64,000 bases of DNA from Epibacterium ulvae. GTDB lineage: Bacteria; Pseudomonadota; Alphaproteobacteria; Rhodobacterales; Rhodobacteraceae. Positions 8,477-18,945 of the stretch are shown in pieces. Each line of letters opens with the position of its first letter. The stretch's first letter is position 1. Under the pieces are notes generated by a model that was not told the DNA's origin, made no database searches, and was given only the letters and a program-made list of their open reading frames with translations. The position numbers were made by a program, and so were the translations under genes. Location: the NCBI RefSeq assembly GCF_018678075.1, contig NZ_JAHHIR010000025.1:116954-180953 (forward strand), read 5' to 3'.

Positions 8477-10732
8477 TTACCCCACGTTGCTGGCAGCAAG
8501 GATCGCCATGTTCAAAACATCATTGGCAGTCGAGGTGGTGGAACAGATCTGAATAGGCTTGTCCACACCGGACAGGATCGGGCCAATCACGGTCGCCCCA
8601 CCCATTTCCTGCATCAATTTGACCGAGATCGACGCCGAATGGCGCGCTGGTACGATCAGGATGTTTGCAGGCCCGGTCAGACGTTGGAAGGGATAGGCCT
8701 CTTGCGCGCGGCTGTTGAGCGCGACATCAACGGTCATTTCGCCTTCGTATTCGAAATCCACACCACGTTTGTCCAGAACAGCCGGTGCCAGATGCATTTT
8801 CTCGGCCCGTTCGGACACCGGATAGCCAAATGTCGAGAAGCTGACAAATGCGACACGCGGTTCAAGGCCCATATGGCGCGCAACACCGGCCGCACGTTCA
8901 GCGATATTGGCCAGATCTTCTTCGTTTGGCCATTCATGCACCAACGTGTCGCCAATCAAGACAATACGCCCCTTGTGCAACAAGGCCGTCACGCCGGCAG
9001 AGCCCTGATTTTCATCTGAATCAAACACGTGGTTGATACGATCCAGGATATAAGCGGACTTACGGGTTGCCCCAGTGACCAAGCCATCGCCGTGACCATG
9101 CGCCAGCATCAGGGCTGAGAATACGTGCCGATCACGACCCGCAAGACGGTGAATGTCCTTCTGGTCGAAACCTTTGCGCTGCAAACGGCCATAAAGGAAC
9201 TCTTTGTAAGTTTCGAAATGCGGGGAGTTGGCGGCGTTGATAACCTCCAATTCGCGCACGGCGTCCCCCATGCCTGCAGCTTCAAGTTTGTCTTTGACTT
9301 CGTCCGAGCGTCCCACAACCAGTGCCTTGCCAAATCCGGAGCGTTGGTAGTTTACAGCAGCACGCAAAACGCGTGGATCATCCCCTTCGGCAAAGATCAT
9401 CCGCGATTGGGCCGACCGCGCGCGTGCGTTCAGGCTGCGCAGGATCGATGCGGTTGGGTCCATGCGGCTTTTCAGGCTGAGCTCATAGGCATCCATGTCC
9501 ACGATCGGACGACGCGACACGCCTGTCTCGATGCCGGCACGTGCGACGGCGGGCGGGATACGGTGGATCAGACGCGGGTCAAACGGTGTTGGAATGATGT
9601 AGTCACGCCCAAAGGTCAGTGATTTTCCGTAAGCAAGCGCCACCTCATCCGGCACGTCTTCGCGCGCCAAGGCGGCAAGCGCATGGGCGCAAGCGATCTT
9701 CATCTCATCATTGATGGCACGGGCGTGAATATCGAGCGCACCCCGGAACAGATAGGGGAAGCCGAGCACGTTGTTGACCTGGTTCGGGTAATCCGAACGG
9801 CCCGTGGCGACGATGGCATCAACGCGGACTTCATGCGCTTCTTCGGGGGTGATTTCCGGATCCGGGTTGGCCATGGCAAAGATGACCGGATTGTCGGCCA
9901 TGGATTTGACCATATCTTGGGTCACAGCGCCTTTGACCGAAACGCCAAGGAAGACGTCAGCGCCGTTCATCGCCTCTTCCAGCGTCCGCAGATCAGTGGT
10001 CACCGCATGGGCCGATTTCCACTGGTTCATACCTTCGGTACGGCCCTGATAAATTACGCCTTTGGTGTCGCAGACGATGCAGTTTTCGTGCCGCGCGCCC
10101 ATGGATTTCAGCAGTTCGATACAGGCAATGCCCGCCGCGCCAGCACCGTTCAGAACGATTTTGACGTCTTCGATCTTCTTACCCGACAGATGCAACGCAT
10201 TCAAAAGGCCAGCCGCACAGATCACCGCCGTGCCATGTTGGTCATCGTGGAAAACCGGGATGTCCATCTCTTCTTTGAGCTTCTGCTCAATGATGAAACA
10301 CTCGGGCGCTTTGATGTCTTCGAGGTTAATGCCGCCGAACGTCGGTCCCATCAATCTCACCGCGTTGATGAACTCATCCGGGTCCTCGGTGTCCAATTCG
10401 ATGTCGATTGAATTCACATCCGCGAACCGTTTGAAGAGAACGGATTTTCCTTCCATCACCGGTTTGGACCCTAGCGCGCCAAGGTTGCCAAGTCCCAATA
10501 CCGCGGTCCCGTTTGAGATCACCGCAACTAGGTTGCCCTTGTTAGTATAGTCATACGCCAGTTCTGGGTTTTCCGCGATGTCCTCGCAAGGAACTGCCAC
10601 GCCGGGGCTATAGGCCAGCGACAAGTCGCGTTGGGTGGTCATAGGCACGGTGGCCTGCACTTCCCATTTGCCAGGTGTCGGTTCCAGGTGAAAGGCAAGC
10701 GCTTCTTCGCGGGTGATCTTGGCTTTGGGCAT
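8477..10732 (-). CDS. maeB: NADP-dependent malic enzyme with C-terminal phosphotransacetylase-like domain
   Basis: A 751-residue two-domain protein. Residues about 1-420 are the malic enzyme, oxidatively decarboxylating malate to pyruvate. They include the metal-site motif FHDDQHGTA and the Rossmann motif NGAGAAGIA. Residues about 430-751 resemble phosphotransacetylase; in this family that part has a regulatory or oligomerisation role rather than catalysis. The length matches the alphaproteobacterial MaeB/TME class exactly. Whether it prefers NADP+ or NAD+ cannot be settled here. The ATG at 10732 is preceded by a purine-rich site. The kinase gene follows within 6 bp. Confidence 0.95.
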   Translation of the reverse strand: MPKAKITREEALAFHLEPTPGKWEVQATVPMTTQRDLSLAYSPGVAVPCEDIAENPELAYDYTNKGNLVAVISNGTAVLGLGNLGALGSKPVMEGKSVLFKRFADVNSIDIELDTEDPDEFINAVRLMGPTFGGINLEDIKAPECFIIEQKLKEEMDIPVFHDDQHGTAVICAAGLLNALHLSGKKIEDVKIVLNGAGAAGIACIELLKSMGARHENCIVCDTKGVIYQGRTEGMNQWKSAHAVTTDLRTLEEAMNGADVFLGVSVKGAVTQDMVKSMADNPVIFAMANPDPEITPEEAHEVRVDAIVATGRSDYPNQVNNVLGFPYLFRGALDIHARAINDEMKIACAHALAALAREDVPDEVALAYGKSLTFGRDYIIPTPFDPRLIHRIPPAVARAGIETGVSRRPIVDMDAYELSLKSRMDPTASILRSLNARARSAQSRMIFAEGDDPRVLRAAVNYQRSGFGKALVVGRSDEVKDKLEAAGMGDAVRELEVINAANSPHFETYKEFLYGRLQRKGFDQKDIHRLAGRDRHVFSALMLAHGHGDGLVTGATRKSAYILDRINHVFDSDENQGSAGVTALLHKGRIVLIGDTLVHEWPNEEDLANIAERAAGVARHMGLEPRVAFVSFSTFGYPVSERAEKMHLAPAVLDKRGVDFEYEGEMTVDVALNSRAQEAYPFQRLTGPANILIVPARHSASISVKLMQEMGGATVIGPILSGVDKPIQICSTTSTANDVLNMAILAASNVG

Positions 10733-11031
10733 CGTGCGGCGTTCCTCTTCTTGTCCCAGACGGTTTAGTGAATCAGTGCCTCAGCTACAACGCACGTTAC
10801 CGGTAACAGTATGTATTTCTGCATTTGAACTATTGGACATAATGCTGCCACAATTCAAACACCCCAGCGCTGCAATCCAAAATTAATCCTTAACGGGTCG
10901 ATTAACCAGTTAACACGTAGCCCATGCGGTGAGTACGTCCGCTGGTCGAGCTAGAACGGCTCTCACTATCCGGAAATGGTCCGAAAAAGGGACCATTTTA
11001 CCAAAGCTTCCGAATTGGAGAGATATGAACC
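10733..11031. promoter_or_regulatory. Divergent control region between maeB and flagellin, with TTAA cluster and leader hairpin
   Basis: This 299-bp gap has no credible gene. It carries four TTAA tetramers in 32 bp (starting at 10883, 10890, 10902 and 10910), two of them extended to TTAAC. That recalls CtrA half-sites, but no pair has the exact 7-bp spacing of a full CtrA box. Just before the flagellin gene, AAATGGTCC (10974-10982) pairs perfectly with GGACCATTT (10990-10998) around a 7-nt loop, forming a 9-bp hairpin in the likely 5' untranslated leader. A GGAG sits at 11017-11020. Confidence 0.5.
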
Positions 11032-11877
11032 GTGATCAGTTTTCAAACAAATACTGGCGCCTTGACTGCGCTCCAGATGCTAGGTGGGACAAGCCAAAAT
11101 CTTGAGACCACTCAGACGCAGATTTCGACCGGGCGAGAGGTAAACGGCCCACAGGACAACGCCGCGCTTTGGGCGATTTCAGAACTGCAGAAAGCTGACC
11201 TCAGCACATATGACGCCTTGTCGGATACGCTGGCTTTGGGGGAGGCCACTTTAAGTGTTGCTTCAGCAGGAGCCGAGTTCATTTCGGACACCCTGATTGA
11301 AATGAAACAGCTGGCAATTTTGGGCGCAACCAGCGGGGCCGATTTCTCCAAGATAGAGGCCCAGCTGTCGCAGAAGACGGACCAGATAGAATCAATCATC
11401 TCCGGATCTCAATTCAACGGTGTTAACCTTTTGAAATCCGACATCAATGGCTCAGGGGGGACCACGTTCTCGATCGCTTCCTCGCAGAGCCAAACCGGCA
11501 GTGGCCCCGCATCCCTCAGCAGTATTGACGTCGACACTCTGGATTTGGAAGGCAGTGCGAGTTTTGACCTTGATGGGCGAACAGCCGTCACAGATGCCTC
11601 CAGCGCGCAGGCCGCCATCGGCGAGATTGAGGGCTTTTTTCAATTTGCCGTGGACGGCGCGGCACGACTGGGTGCAGCCGCTTCTCGGATCGGAGGACAA
11701 CAAGAGTTCTTGTCCAAGCAAGCTGACGCCACAAAAGAAGGCCTGAGCGCGCTGATCGAAACGAATATAGAAGAAGCCGCCGTCAAGTTGAAATCCTTTC
11801 AAGTGCAGCAACAACTGGGGTACAACTCGCTCTCCATCGCCAATGCTGCGCCACAGTCCCTGCTGGGACTTTACTAA
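11032..11877 (+). CDS. Flagellin-like protein
   Basis: A 281-residue protein with both conserved flagellin ends. The N-terminal coiled-coil region (about 1-140) contains the TQTQISTGREVN motif, and the C-terminal helix (about 205-281) ends in ANAAPQSLLGLY. A short variable centre is rich in S, G and T. These ends form the D0/D1 core of the filament. The start is GTG at 11032; an ATG 8 bp upstream (11024) is out of frame and opens only a 26-codon reading frame. No other flagellar gene is present, so this is an isolated filament gene. It may be a main or an alternative flagellin. Confidence 0.85.
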   Translation: MISFQTNTGALTALQMLGGTSQNLETTQTQISTGREVNGPQDNAALWAISELQKADLSTYDALSDTLALGEATLSVASAGAEFISDTLIEMKQLAILGATSGADFSKIEAQLSQKTDQIESIISGSQFNGVNLLKSDINGSGGTTFSIASSQSQTGSGPASLSSIDVDTLDLEGSASFDLDGRTAVTDASSAQAAIGEIEGFFQFAVDGAARLGAAASRIGGQQEFLSKQADATKEGLSALIETNIEEAAVKLKSFQVQQQLGYNSLSIANAAPQSLLGLY

Positions 11878-11963
11878 GCGAACGACCACAGACACACATA
11901 CGGGTTTCCCTCGGACTCCGCGCATTGTAGATCTCGGGGAACGAAACTCCGGGGGACACTCGT

Positions 11964-14603
11964 ATGACTGTGACGCCAATGATGGCTCAATATCTCGACA
12001 TCAAGGCGCAGTACCCTGACGCTCTTCTGTTCTATCGGATGGGCGATTTTTACGAGATGTTCTTTGAAGACGCGGTCAACGCCGCCGAAGCGCTAGACAT
12101 TGCCCTCACCAAACGCGGCAAACACGACGGTAAGGACATTCCCATGTGCGGTGTGCCTGTGCACGCCGCCGAAGGGTATCTGCTGTCATTGATCCGCAAA
12201 GGGTTTCGCGTTGCCGTTGGCGAACAGCTCGAAAGCCCGGCCGAAGCCAAGAAACGTGGCTACAAGGCGGTTGTAAAACGTGACGTCGTGCGGTTGGTGA
12301 CACCTGGTACGTTGACCGAAGACTCCCTGCTGGAAGCACGTCGCCACAATTTCCTGGTGTCCTATACCGAACTGCGGGACGAGGCGGCATTGGCGTGGGC
12401 TGATATCTCAACCGGTGCATTTCACGTGATGCCAATCCCACGTGTGCGCCTGTCACCTGAACTGGCCCGCCTGGCCCCGTCAGAACTGATTGTCGCGGAT
12501 GGTCCGGTCTATGACCACTGCCTGCCACTGACCGAAGAATACAAGATCCCCCTCACCCCGTTAGGCAAAGCAAGCTTTGACAGCACGGCGGCAGAAAAAC
12601 GTCTGTGCGCTTTGTTCAACGTGGGAGCATTGGACGGGTTTGGCACCTTCTCGCGGGCCGAGGTTTCGGCGATGGGGGCGTTGATCGATTACCTGGAGAT
12701 CACGCAAAAGGGCAAGCTGCCACTGATGCAGCACCCGGTTCAGGAAGCCGAAGACCGGGTGGTGCAAATCGATGCCTCGACCCGGCGCAATTTGGAACTC
12801 ACCCGTTCGCTGTCTGGTGGGCGCGCCGGATCGCTTTTGTCCGTCGTAGATCGAACCGTCACTCCCGGCGGTGGACGTTTGTTGGAACAGCGCCTGTCTA
12901 GCCCCTCCCGCAATCTGGACACGATCAGCGCCCGACTTGCGGCGCTGGATTTCACGGTGGACCAACCCGGCCTTGGCCAGGACCTGCGGGATGCTTTGCG
13001 CAAGACACCGGATCTGGACCGGGCCCTGTCTCGTCTGGCATTGGAGCGCGGAGGCCCACGGGACTTGGCCGCCATTCGCAATGGTTTGACCCAGGCCGAA
13101 GACATTGCCGCGTTTTGCGCATCCCTCGACCTGCCGTCCCTTATGGCCCAAGCGCGTGAAGCACTGCTGGGGTTTGATGATTTGCTCGCCTTGTTGGATG
13201 CGGCTTTGGTCGCGGAGCCGCCCTTGATGGCGCGTGATGGTGGTTTCATTGCGCCGGGCTATGATCCCGAGTTGGATGAGGCCCGCACCCTGCGTGACGA
13301 AGGGCGCAGTGTCATTGCAGCGCTGCAACAGAAATATTCGGAACACACAGGCATCAACGCGCTCAAGATCAAGCACAACAATGTGCTGGGCTACTTCATT
13401 GAGACAACCGCGACCCACGCTGACAAAATGCTGTCCGCGCCGCTGTCTGAAACCTATATCCACCGCCAGACAACCGCCAATCAAGTGCGGTTCACAACTG
13501 TCGAGCTATCAGAGCTTGAGACCCGCATTCTGAATGCCGGAAATCTGGCGTTAGAGAGTGAAAAGCGGCTCTATGCCGTGCTTTCTGGTGCAATTCTAGA
13601 CCAGGCCGCGCTGTTGAACCAAGCCGCCCGTGGCTTGGCAGAATTCGACTTGGTCACCGCTTTGACAGACCTCGCACGTGCAGAAAACTGGTCACGGCCA
13701 AAGGTTGATACCACCCGAGCCTTTGACATTGCAGGTGGCCGCCATCCGGTTGTGGAACACGCCTTGCGTCAACAAGGGGGCGATCCTTTTGTGGCCAATG
13801 ACTGTGATCTTTCGGCAGAGGACACGGCTGCGGTCTGGCTACTAACGGGCCCGAACATGGCGGGTAAGTCGACCTTCTTGCGCCAGAACGCCTTGATCGC
13901 GCTGTTGGCGCAAATGGGCAGCTATGTTCCTGCCGAACGTGCGCATATCGGTCTGATCAGTCAATTGTTCAGCCGCGTTGGGGCCTCTGACGATCTGGCG
14001 CGTGGCCGTTCTACGTTTATGGTTGAAATGGTGGAAACCGCCGCGATCCTCAATCAGGCCGACGACAAGGCGCTGGTAATCCTAGATGAAATCGGACGCG
14101 GGACGGCGACTTATGATGGGCTGTCAATCGCCTGGGCCACGCTGGAACATTTGCATGAAACCAACCGCTCCCGCGCGCTTTTTGCGACCCATTACCATGA
14201 ATTGACCCAGCTCGCCTCAAAGCTCCCCGGCGTCGACAATGCCACCGTCTCGGTCAAGGAATGGGAAGGTGAGGTTATCTTTCTCCACGAGGTGCGCAAA
14301 GGAGCCGCAGACCGATCTTATGGCGTTCAAGTGGCACAACTTGCAGGCCTTCCCCAATCCGTCGTTGCACGTGCGCGTGATGTATTGGACATGCTGGAAA
14401 AAAGCAGCCGCGAGGGTGGAAAAGGCTCCATTCAGATCGACGATCTCCCGCTCTTTGCCGCAGCCCCTGCACCGCAACCCAAACCAGCGGCTGGTCCCTC
14501 GACCATCGATCTTCTGCTCGAAGATATCAATCCAGACGACCTAACTCCGCGCGAAGCGCTTGAGGCTCTCTACAAACTCAAAGACGCATCAAACGCCACA
14601 TAG
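11964..14603 (+). CDS. mutS: DNA mismatch repair ATPase MutS
   Basis: An 879-residue mismatch sensor. The N-terminal mismatch-recognition domain has the GDFYEMF motif with the Phe-x-Glu wedge. Connector, core and clamp domains follow, and the C-terminal ABC ATPase has Walker A GPNMAGKST near residue 629, Walker B VILDEIGRGT and the helix-turn-helix dimerisation end. The length is standard. The ATG follows a GGGGGA site. It ends at a hairpin terminator. It is unlinked to mutL in this window, which is common. Confidence 0.97.
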   Translation: MTVTPMMAQYLDIKAQYPDALLFYRMGDFYEMFFEDAVNAAEALDIALTKRGKHDGKDIPMCGVPVHAAEGYLLSLIRKGFRVAVGEQLESPAEAKKRGYKAVVKRDVVRLVTPGTLTEDSLLEARRHNFLVSYTELRDEAALAWADISTGAFHVMPIPRVRLSPELARLAPSELIVADGPVYDHCLPLTEEYKIPLTPLGKASFDSTAAEKRLCALFNVGALDGFGTFSRAEVSAMGALIDYLEITQKGKLPLMQHPVQEAEDRVVQIDASTRRNLELTRSLSGGRAGSLLSVVDRTVTPGGGRLLEQRLSSPSRNLDTISARLAALDFTVDQPGLGQDLRDALRKTPDLDRALSRLALERGGPRDLAAIRNGLTQAEDIAAFCASLDLPSLMAQAREALLGFDDLLALLDAALVAEPPLMARDGGFIAPGYDPELDEARTLRDEGRSVIAALQQKYSEHTGINALKIKHNNVLGYFIETTATHADKMLSAPLSETYIHRQTTANQVRFTTVELSELETRILNAGNLALESEKRLYAVLSGAILDQAALLNQAARGLAEFDLVTALTDLARAENWSRPKVDTTRAFDIAGGRHPVVEHALRQQGGDPFVANDCDLSAEDTAAVWLLTGPNMAGKSTFLRQNALIALLAQMGSYVPAERAHIGLISQLFSRVGASDDLARGRSTFMVEMVETAAILNQADDKALVILDEIGRGTATYDGLSIAWATLEHLHETNRSRALFATHYHELTQLASKLPGVDNATVSVKEWEGEVIFLHEVRKGAADRSYGVQVAQLAGLPQSVVARARDVLDMLEKSSREGGKGSIQIDDLPLFAAAPAPQPKPAAGPSTIDLLLEDINPDDLTPREALEALYKLKDASNAT

Positions 14604-14608
14604 GAAAA

Positions 14609-14635
14609 CGGCGGGCAAATTGACCCGCCGCCTTT
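14609..14635 (+). terminator. Terminator of mutS
   Basis: The stem CGGCGGG (14609-14615) pairs with CCCGCCG (14624-14630) around an 8-nt loop, followed by CCTTTT. It starts 6 bp after the mutS stop. Confidence 0.82.
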
Positions 14636-14685
14636 TCATCTTTTCAAAAATACTTTCGCCGAAGGCATCGCGCCCAAGGCGCGAC

Positions 14686-15246
14686 TTAGCCCGATGTGGA
14701 GGAAACACCCACTTGGGCCGGTCGCAGCAAGCGATCGTGCAACATGAAGCCCTGAGCCGAGACCTGAATAATATCGCCGGCTTTGGTTCCAGGCACGGGT
14801 GCCTCGAACATGGCTTCATGTACTTGCGGATCAAAGCGGTCACCCACTTCGGGTGTCACAACCCGCACACCGTGTTTGCCAAAGACATCCAGCAATGTGC
14901 GCATGGTCAGTTCAACACCCTCGATCAACGCGGCAGAGACTTCTTTCTGCTCGTCCGTCGCTGATTCAACCGCGCGTTTCATATTGTCGAACACCGGCAG
15001 CAGATCGCGTGCCAGTTTCGAGCCGCCATATTGCTCGGCTTCACGGCGCGCTTTGTCGCCGCGTTTGCGGGAGTTCTCAGCATCTGCCAGCGCCCGCATA
15101 AAGCGGTCTTTCAGCTCGTCGCGTTCAGCACGCAGCGAGTCCAGCTCCAGCGCTTCATCATCGATCTCTTCGATTTCATTCGCCAGCTCTTCCGCTTCGG
15201 CTGCGTCAATGTCATCCAGAAAGTCGTCGTTCTTCGGCTCTGCCAT
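14686..15246 (-). CDS. grpE: Nucleotide exchange factor GrpE
   Basis: A 186-residue cochaperone that drives ADP release from DnaK. The N-terminal half is acidic and helical (runs of E and D with a long coiled coil). The C-terminal beta-domain has the conserved stretch GVELTMRTLLDVFGKHGV and the DPQVHEAM motif. It lies 9 bp downstream of hrcA on the same strand, the usual heat-shock operon in this group. The ATG at 15246 gives normal length. Confidence 0.95.
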   Translation of the reverse strand: MAEPKNDDFLDDIDAAEAEELANEIEEIDDEALELDSLRAERDELKDRFMRALADAENSRKRGDKARREAEQYGGSKLARDLLPVFDNMKRAVESATDEQKEVSAALIEGVELTMRTLLDVFGKHGVRVVTPEVGDRFDPQVHEAMFEAPVPGTKAGDIIQVSAQGFMLHDRLLRPAQVGVSSTSG

Positions 15247-15255
15247 GTTTCACCT

Positions 15256-16320
15256 CTAACTCCGGTCGGACAAGATTTTGCCGACCAGTTGTGCCGTGTA
15301 ATCCACGATGGGCACAATTCGTCCGTAGTTCAGGCGCGTCGGGCCGATGACCCCCACCGCACCAATGATCTTTCGATCCGCGTTCATATAGGGAGAGACC
15401 ACCAAAGAGGAACCCGAAAGTGAAAAAAGTTTGTTCTCAGAACCGATAAAAATGCGCACGCCGTCGCCTTCTTCGGTCAATTGCAGGAAATCGGCGATGT
15501 CACGCTTACGTTCAAGATCATCAAACAGGCTGCGCATCCGTTCGAACTCATCCTCGGCGCCACCTTCCGCCAAAAGATTCGACCGACCCCGCACAATCAA
15601 ACGTTCGCTGTCGGACCCTGCGCTGTCCCATTGCGCCAGACCACCTTCGATCAAATCACGCGCCAGGACGTCGATCTGTTGCTTTCGACTGTCGATCTGT
15701 CCCTGAATGTCGTGGCGAATATCGCTGAGCGTTCGCCCTTCGATCAGCGCATTCAGAAAATTCGCAGCTTCACGCATCGAGCTCGGGGTTTGCCCAGGCG
15801 GCGGGGTAAACAGTCGGTTCTCCACATGCCCGTCTGAGAACACCAAAACCACCAGTGTTCGATCCGGTGCGAGGGAGACAAACTCGATGTGCCGGATCTC
15901 GGCCTCTTGCTTGGGCGTCAGAACCAGCGATGCGCCCTGTGTGACCCCGGACAACGCCGACCCCACCCGGTCCAGCATCTTGTCAACATCGCCAGAGTCC
16001 CGCGCCATAGTTGCATCGATCTTCTCTCGGTCATCAGTGCCAAGGTCACCGACTTCCAGCAGACCATCGACAAACATGCGCAGCCCCAATTGCGTGGGAA
16101 TACGGCCGGCAGAAATATGCGGGCTGTCGAGCAGTCCAAGATATTCCAAATCTTGCATGACGTTTCGCACTGTCGCGGCGCTGATTTTTTCGCTTAAGGA
16201 TCGCGTCAACGTGCGGCTGCCGACAGGTTCACCGCTGTCGATATACGCCTCGACCACCGTGCGGAACACTTCGCGCGAGCGGTCATTCAGGTCAGAAAGA
16301 ATGTTTTGTTCTTCGCTCAT
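15256..16320 (-). CDS. hrcA: Heat-inducible transcription repressor HrcA
   Basis: A 354-residue repressor that binds CIRCE operators to control groESL and related heat-shock genes. The N-terminal winged helix (about 1-75) includes the conserved SAATVRNVMQDLEYLGLLDS and HISAGRIPT segments. The GAF-like central part and the C-terminal dimerisation part follow. The protein is intact. I found no CIRCE repeat in its own 152-bp upstream gap, so autoregulation through CIRCE is not supported here. Confidence 0.95.
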   Translation of the reverse strand: MSEEQNILSDLNDRSREVFRTVVEAYIDSGEPVGSRTLTRSLSEKISAATVRNVMQDLEYLGLLDSPHISAGRIPTQLGLRMFVDGLLEVGDLGTDDREKIDATMARDSGDVDKMLDRVGSALSGVTQGASLVLTPKQEAEIRHIEFVSLAPDRTLVVLVFSDGHVENRLFTPPPGQTPSSMREAANFLNALIEGRTLSDIRHDIQGQIDSRKQQIDVLARDLIEGGLAQWDSAGSDSERLIVRGRSNLLAEGGAEDEFERMRSLFDDLERKRDIADFLQLTEEGDGVRIFIGSENKLFSLSGSSLVVSPYMNADRKIIGAVGVIGPTRLNYGRIVPIVDYTAQLVGKILSDRS

Positions 16321-16472
16321 GCAAACAGTTTGGCCGTAGTCTTCGTTAATCTCAAAAACAAATAGGCGGATTGCACCGGCTTGTCATCTCCTTCGCCACG
16401 CAAATGACCAATCTGCCTTGCATATCTAGGGGTCCGAAGGCTATCCCAACAGCAACAGATAAAGGATGACCT

Positions 16473-17186
16473 ATGCGACCCTCCGGACGACAGCTTGACG
16501 AAATGCGCCCCATCACCATTGAGACGGGTTTTACCAAACACGCCGAGGGCTCCTGCCTGATCAAAGTCGGTGATACCCACGTCCTGTGTACCGCAACAAT
16601 CGACGAACGCGTGCCCCCTTTTATCAAGGGGTCCGGCCTAGGTTGGGTCACTGCCGAATACGGCATGCTGCCCCGTGCGACCAACACGCGGATGCGCCGC
16701 GAAGCTGCAAGCGGTAAACAAGGTGGCCGTACGGTTGAGATCCAACGTCTTATCGGACGCGCCCTTCGGGCCGGCGTTGACCGCGTGGCCTTGGGTGAGC
16801 GCCAGATCACCGTCGACTGTGATGTTCTGCAGGCCGACGGTGGCACCCGCTGCGCCTCGATCACCGGTGGCTGGGTTGCGCTGCGCCTTGCCGTGAACAA
16901 GCTGATGAAAGCCGGCGATGTCACCATCGACCCGCTGGTTGACCCGGTCGCCGCGGTCTCATGTGGGATCTACGCAGGCCAGCCAGTGCTGGATCTAGAC
17001 TATCCAGAAGACTCTGAGGCCGGTGTAGACGGGAATTTCATCATGACCGGGACCGGCAAATTGATCGAAGTTCAGATGTCCGCCGAAGGCTCTGTTTTCT
17101 CGCGTGAACAGATGGACAAGTTGATGGATCTGGCGACAAAGGGCACCGCAGATCTGGCTAAATTGCAAAAGGCCGCATGCCTATGA
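16473..17186 (+). CDS. rph: Ribonuclease PH
   Basis: A 237-residue phosphorolytic exoribonuclease that trims the 3' ends of tRNA precursors. The family signature is clear: [14 protein letters not shown] at the start, [18 protein letters not shown] in the middle with the conserved arginines, and the [19 protein letters not shown] active-site stretch. An AAAGGA site precedes the ATG at 16473. It overlaps rdgB by a few bases and begins the rph-rdgB-hemW-DUF454 run. Confidence 0.97.
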   Translation: MRPSGRQLDEMRPITIETGFTKHAEGSCLIKVGDTHVLCTATIDERVPPFIKGSGLGWVTAEYGMLPRATNTRMRREAASGKQGGRTVEIQRLIGRALRAGVDRVALGERQITVDCDVLQADGGTRCASITGGWVALRLAVNKLMKAGDVTIDPLVDPVAAVSCGIYAGQPVLDLDYPEDSEAGVDGNFIMTGTGKLIEVQMSAEGSVFSREQMDKLMDLATKGTADLAKLQKAACL

Positions 17187-17797
17187 CCCGCAAATTCGAA
17201 GGCGACCGTCTTTTGGTCGCCACCCACAACAAGGGCAAACTGTCAGAGATCTCTGACATCATAGCCCCCTTTGGCGTTTCCGTCGTTGGGGCCGCCGAGA
17301 TGGATTTGCCTGAACCGGATGAGACCGAGGATACATTTGTCGGCAACGCCCGGATCAAGGCCCATGCGGCAGCGCAGGCAACTGGGCTGCCGGCCTTGTC
17401 CGACGACAGCGGCATCACCATCGATGCCTTGGATGGGGCACCCGGTGTGTATACTGCGGATTGGGCCGAAACCGGAAATGGCCGTGACTTTATGATGGCG
17501 ATGGCTCGTGCAAACGATGAGATCAACGACAAGGGTCCTGATGCCCCACGCACCGCTCAATTCCGTTGCACCCTTGTGATCGCCTGGCCCGACGGACATG
17601 ACGAAGTGTTCGAAGGGGTTATGCCGGGCTCATTGACTTGGCCCATCCGCGGCGCTGATGGGTTTGGCTATGACCCCATGTTCATTCCCGAAGGTCTGGA
17701 TTTGACCTGCGCCCAGATGTCCAAGGATGAGAAAAACAGAATCAGCCATCGGGGTCGCGCTGTGACCCAGTTCATTCAGGGCTGTTTCGGTGGATGA
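17177..17797 (+). CDS. rdgB: dITP/XTP pyrophosphatase (RdgB/HAM1)
   Basis: A 206-residue house-cleaning enzyme that hydrolyses non-canonical purine nucleoside triphosphates (dITP, XTP) to monophosphates. The N-terminal substrate motif VATHNKGK and the SDDSG loop with the catalytic acidic residues are intact, as is the late FGYDPMF motif. Two starts are possible: ATG at 17177, or ATG at 17183, which forms an ATGA overlap with the rph stop. The first has an AAAGG upstream and is listed. It overlaps the GTG of hemW by 8 bp. Confidence 0.94.
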   Translation: MPMTRKFEGDRLLVATHNKGKLSEISDIIAPFGVSVVGAAEMDLPEPDETEDTFVGNARIKAHAAAQATGLPALSDDSGITIDALDGAPGVYTADWAETGNGRDFMMAMARANDEINDKGPDAPRTAQFRCTLVIAWPDGHDEVFEGVMPGSLTWPIRGADGFGYDPMFIPEGLDLTCAQMSKDEKNRISHRGRAVTQFIQGCFGG

Positions 17798-18944
17798 TTG
17801 GCGCAACGGGGGCTTTGGCCTGTATGTGCACTGGCCGTTTTGTCAGGCCAAATGCCCCTATTGTGACTTCAACAGCCACGTTACCAAAAACATTGATCAA
17901 CAGGTCTGGCTACACGCTTACGAAGCTGAGCTGGATCAAAATGCCATAGGAACCCAGGGTCGGGTACTGAATTCCATCTTCTTTGGTGGCGGAACGCCAA
18001 GCCTGATGCACCCAGATACCGTCGCAGGCGTCATCGAAAAAGCGCGCGCGATCTGGCCCTTTGCCAATGACATTGAAATCTCACTGGAGGCCAACCCCGG
18101 TTCAGTCGAAGCCGGACGGTTTGCGGGATATCGTGACGCCGGAGTGAACCGAATTTCGATGGGTGTTCAGGCCCTGAACGATCTTGATCTCCGTCGCCTT
18201 GGTCGCATCCATTCAGTCGCCGAGGCCCGAAAAGCTTTTGATATCGCGCGTGGGTGTTTTGACCGGGTCAGTTTCGATATGATCTACGCCCGGCAAGGGC
18301 AAACACTGGACCTTTGGCAAGCGGAACTCAAGGAAGCCTTGGCCATGGCGATCGATCACCTTTCGCTGTATCAACTAACAATCGAGGACGGCACCGCCTT
18401 TGGCGACCGTTACGCCGTTGGTAGACTGCGCGACCTTCCAACCGATGACAAGGCCGCCGACATGTATCAAGCCACCCAGGATATTTGCGCCGACTTCGGC
18501 CTGCCCGGGTATGAAATTTCCAATCACGCACGCCCTGGCGCCGAATCCAAACACAATCAAATCTATTGGCGGTACGGCGACTATGTAGGCATCGGCCCCG
18601 GTGCCCATGGCCGCGTAACTGTCGGCGCGAACCGCATCGCAACCGAAAGCTTCCGCGCTCCGGGGGAATGGCTCAAATCAGTTTTCGATGGGTCCGGCTT
18701 CACAGCCAAGGATCATTTAACGGCCGACGACGCCGCAATTGAATTTCTGATGATGGGCATGCGCCTGCGCGAAGGTATCAACATCGCACGGTTTGCACGC
18801 ATTAGCGGCAACGCCCTGCCCCAAGATCGCATCGATCACCTTGCAGAAATCGGCATGGTGATTATTTCAGATGGACGGCTAGCAGCCACGGACCAAGGGC
18901 GTGCGGTTTTGAATGCTGTTCTGCGGGAATTGTTGGTGGATTGA
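17790..18944 (+). CDS. hemW: Radical SAM heme chaperone HemW
   Basis: A 384-residue protein related to coproporphyrinogen III dehydrogenase HemN. The radical-SAM motif CxxxCxxC appears as CQAKCPYC near residue 18, binding the 4Fe-4S cluster; the GGGTPSL SAM-binding loop follows. HemW proteins lack the HemN N-terminal extension and act as heme chaperones, and this protein starts directly at the YVHWPFC segment, fitting HemW. The start is GTG at 17790, overlapping the rdgB end. Older annotations call it an oxygen-independent coproporphyrinogen oxidase. Confidence 0.93.
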   Translation: MDDWRNGGFGLYVHWPFCQAKCPYCDFNSHVTKNIDQQVWLHAYEAELDQNAIGTQGRVLNSIFFGGGTPSLMHPDTVAGVIEKARAIWPFANDIEISLEANPGSVEAGRFAGYRDAGVNRISMGVQALNDLDLRRLGRIHSVAEARKAFDIARGCFDRVSFDMIYARQGQTLDLWQAELKEALAMAIDHLSLYQLTIEDGTAFGDRYAVGRLRDLPTDDKAADMYQATQDICADFGLPGYEISNHARPGAESKHNQIYWRYGDYVGIGPGAHGRVTVGANRIATESFRAPGEWLKSVFDGSGFTAKDHLTADDAAIEFLMMGMRLREGINIARFARISGNALPQDRIDHLAEIGMVIISDGRLAATDQGRAVLNAVLRELLVD

Positions 18945-18945
18945 T

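Noticed and set aside
12561..13484. 307-residue reading frame antisense to mutS
   Set aside because: Shadow of the mutS coding frame; no domain or start signal.
16321..16472. CIRCE operator upstream of hrcA
   Set aside because: No TTAGCACTC-N9-GAGTGCTAA or close variant on either strand.
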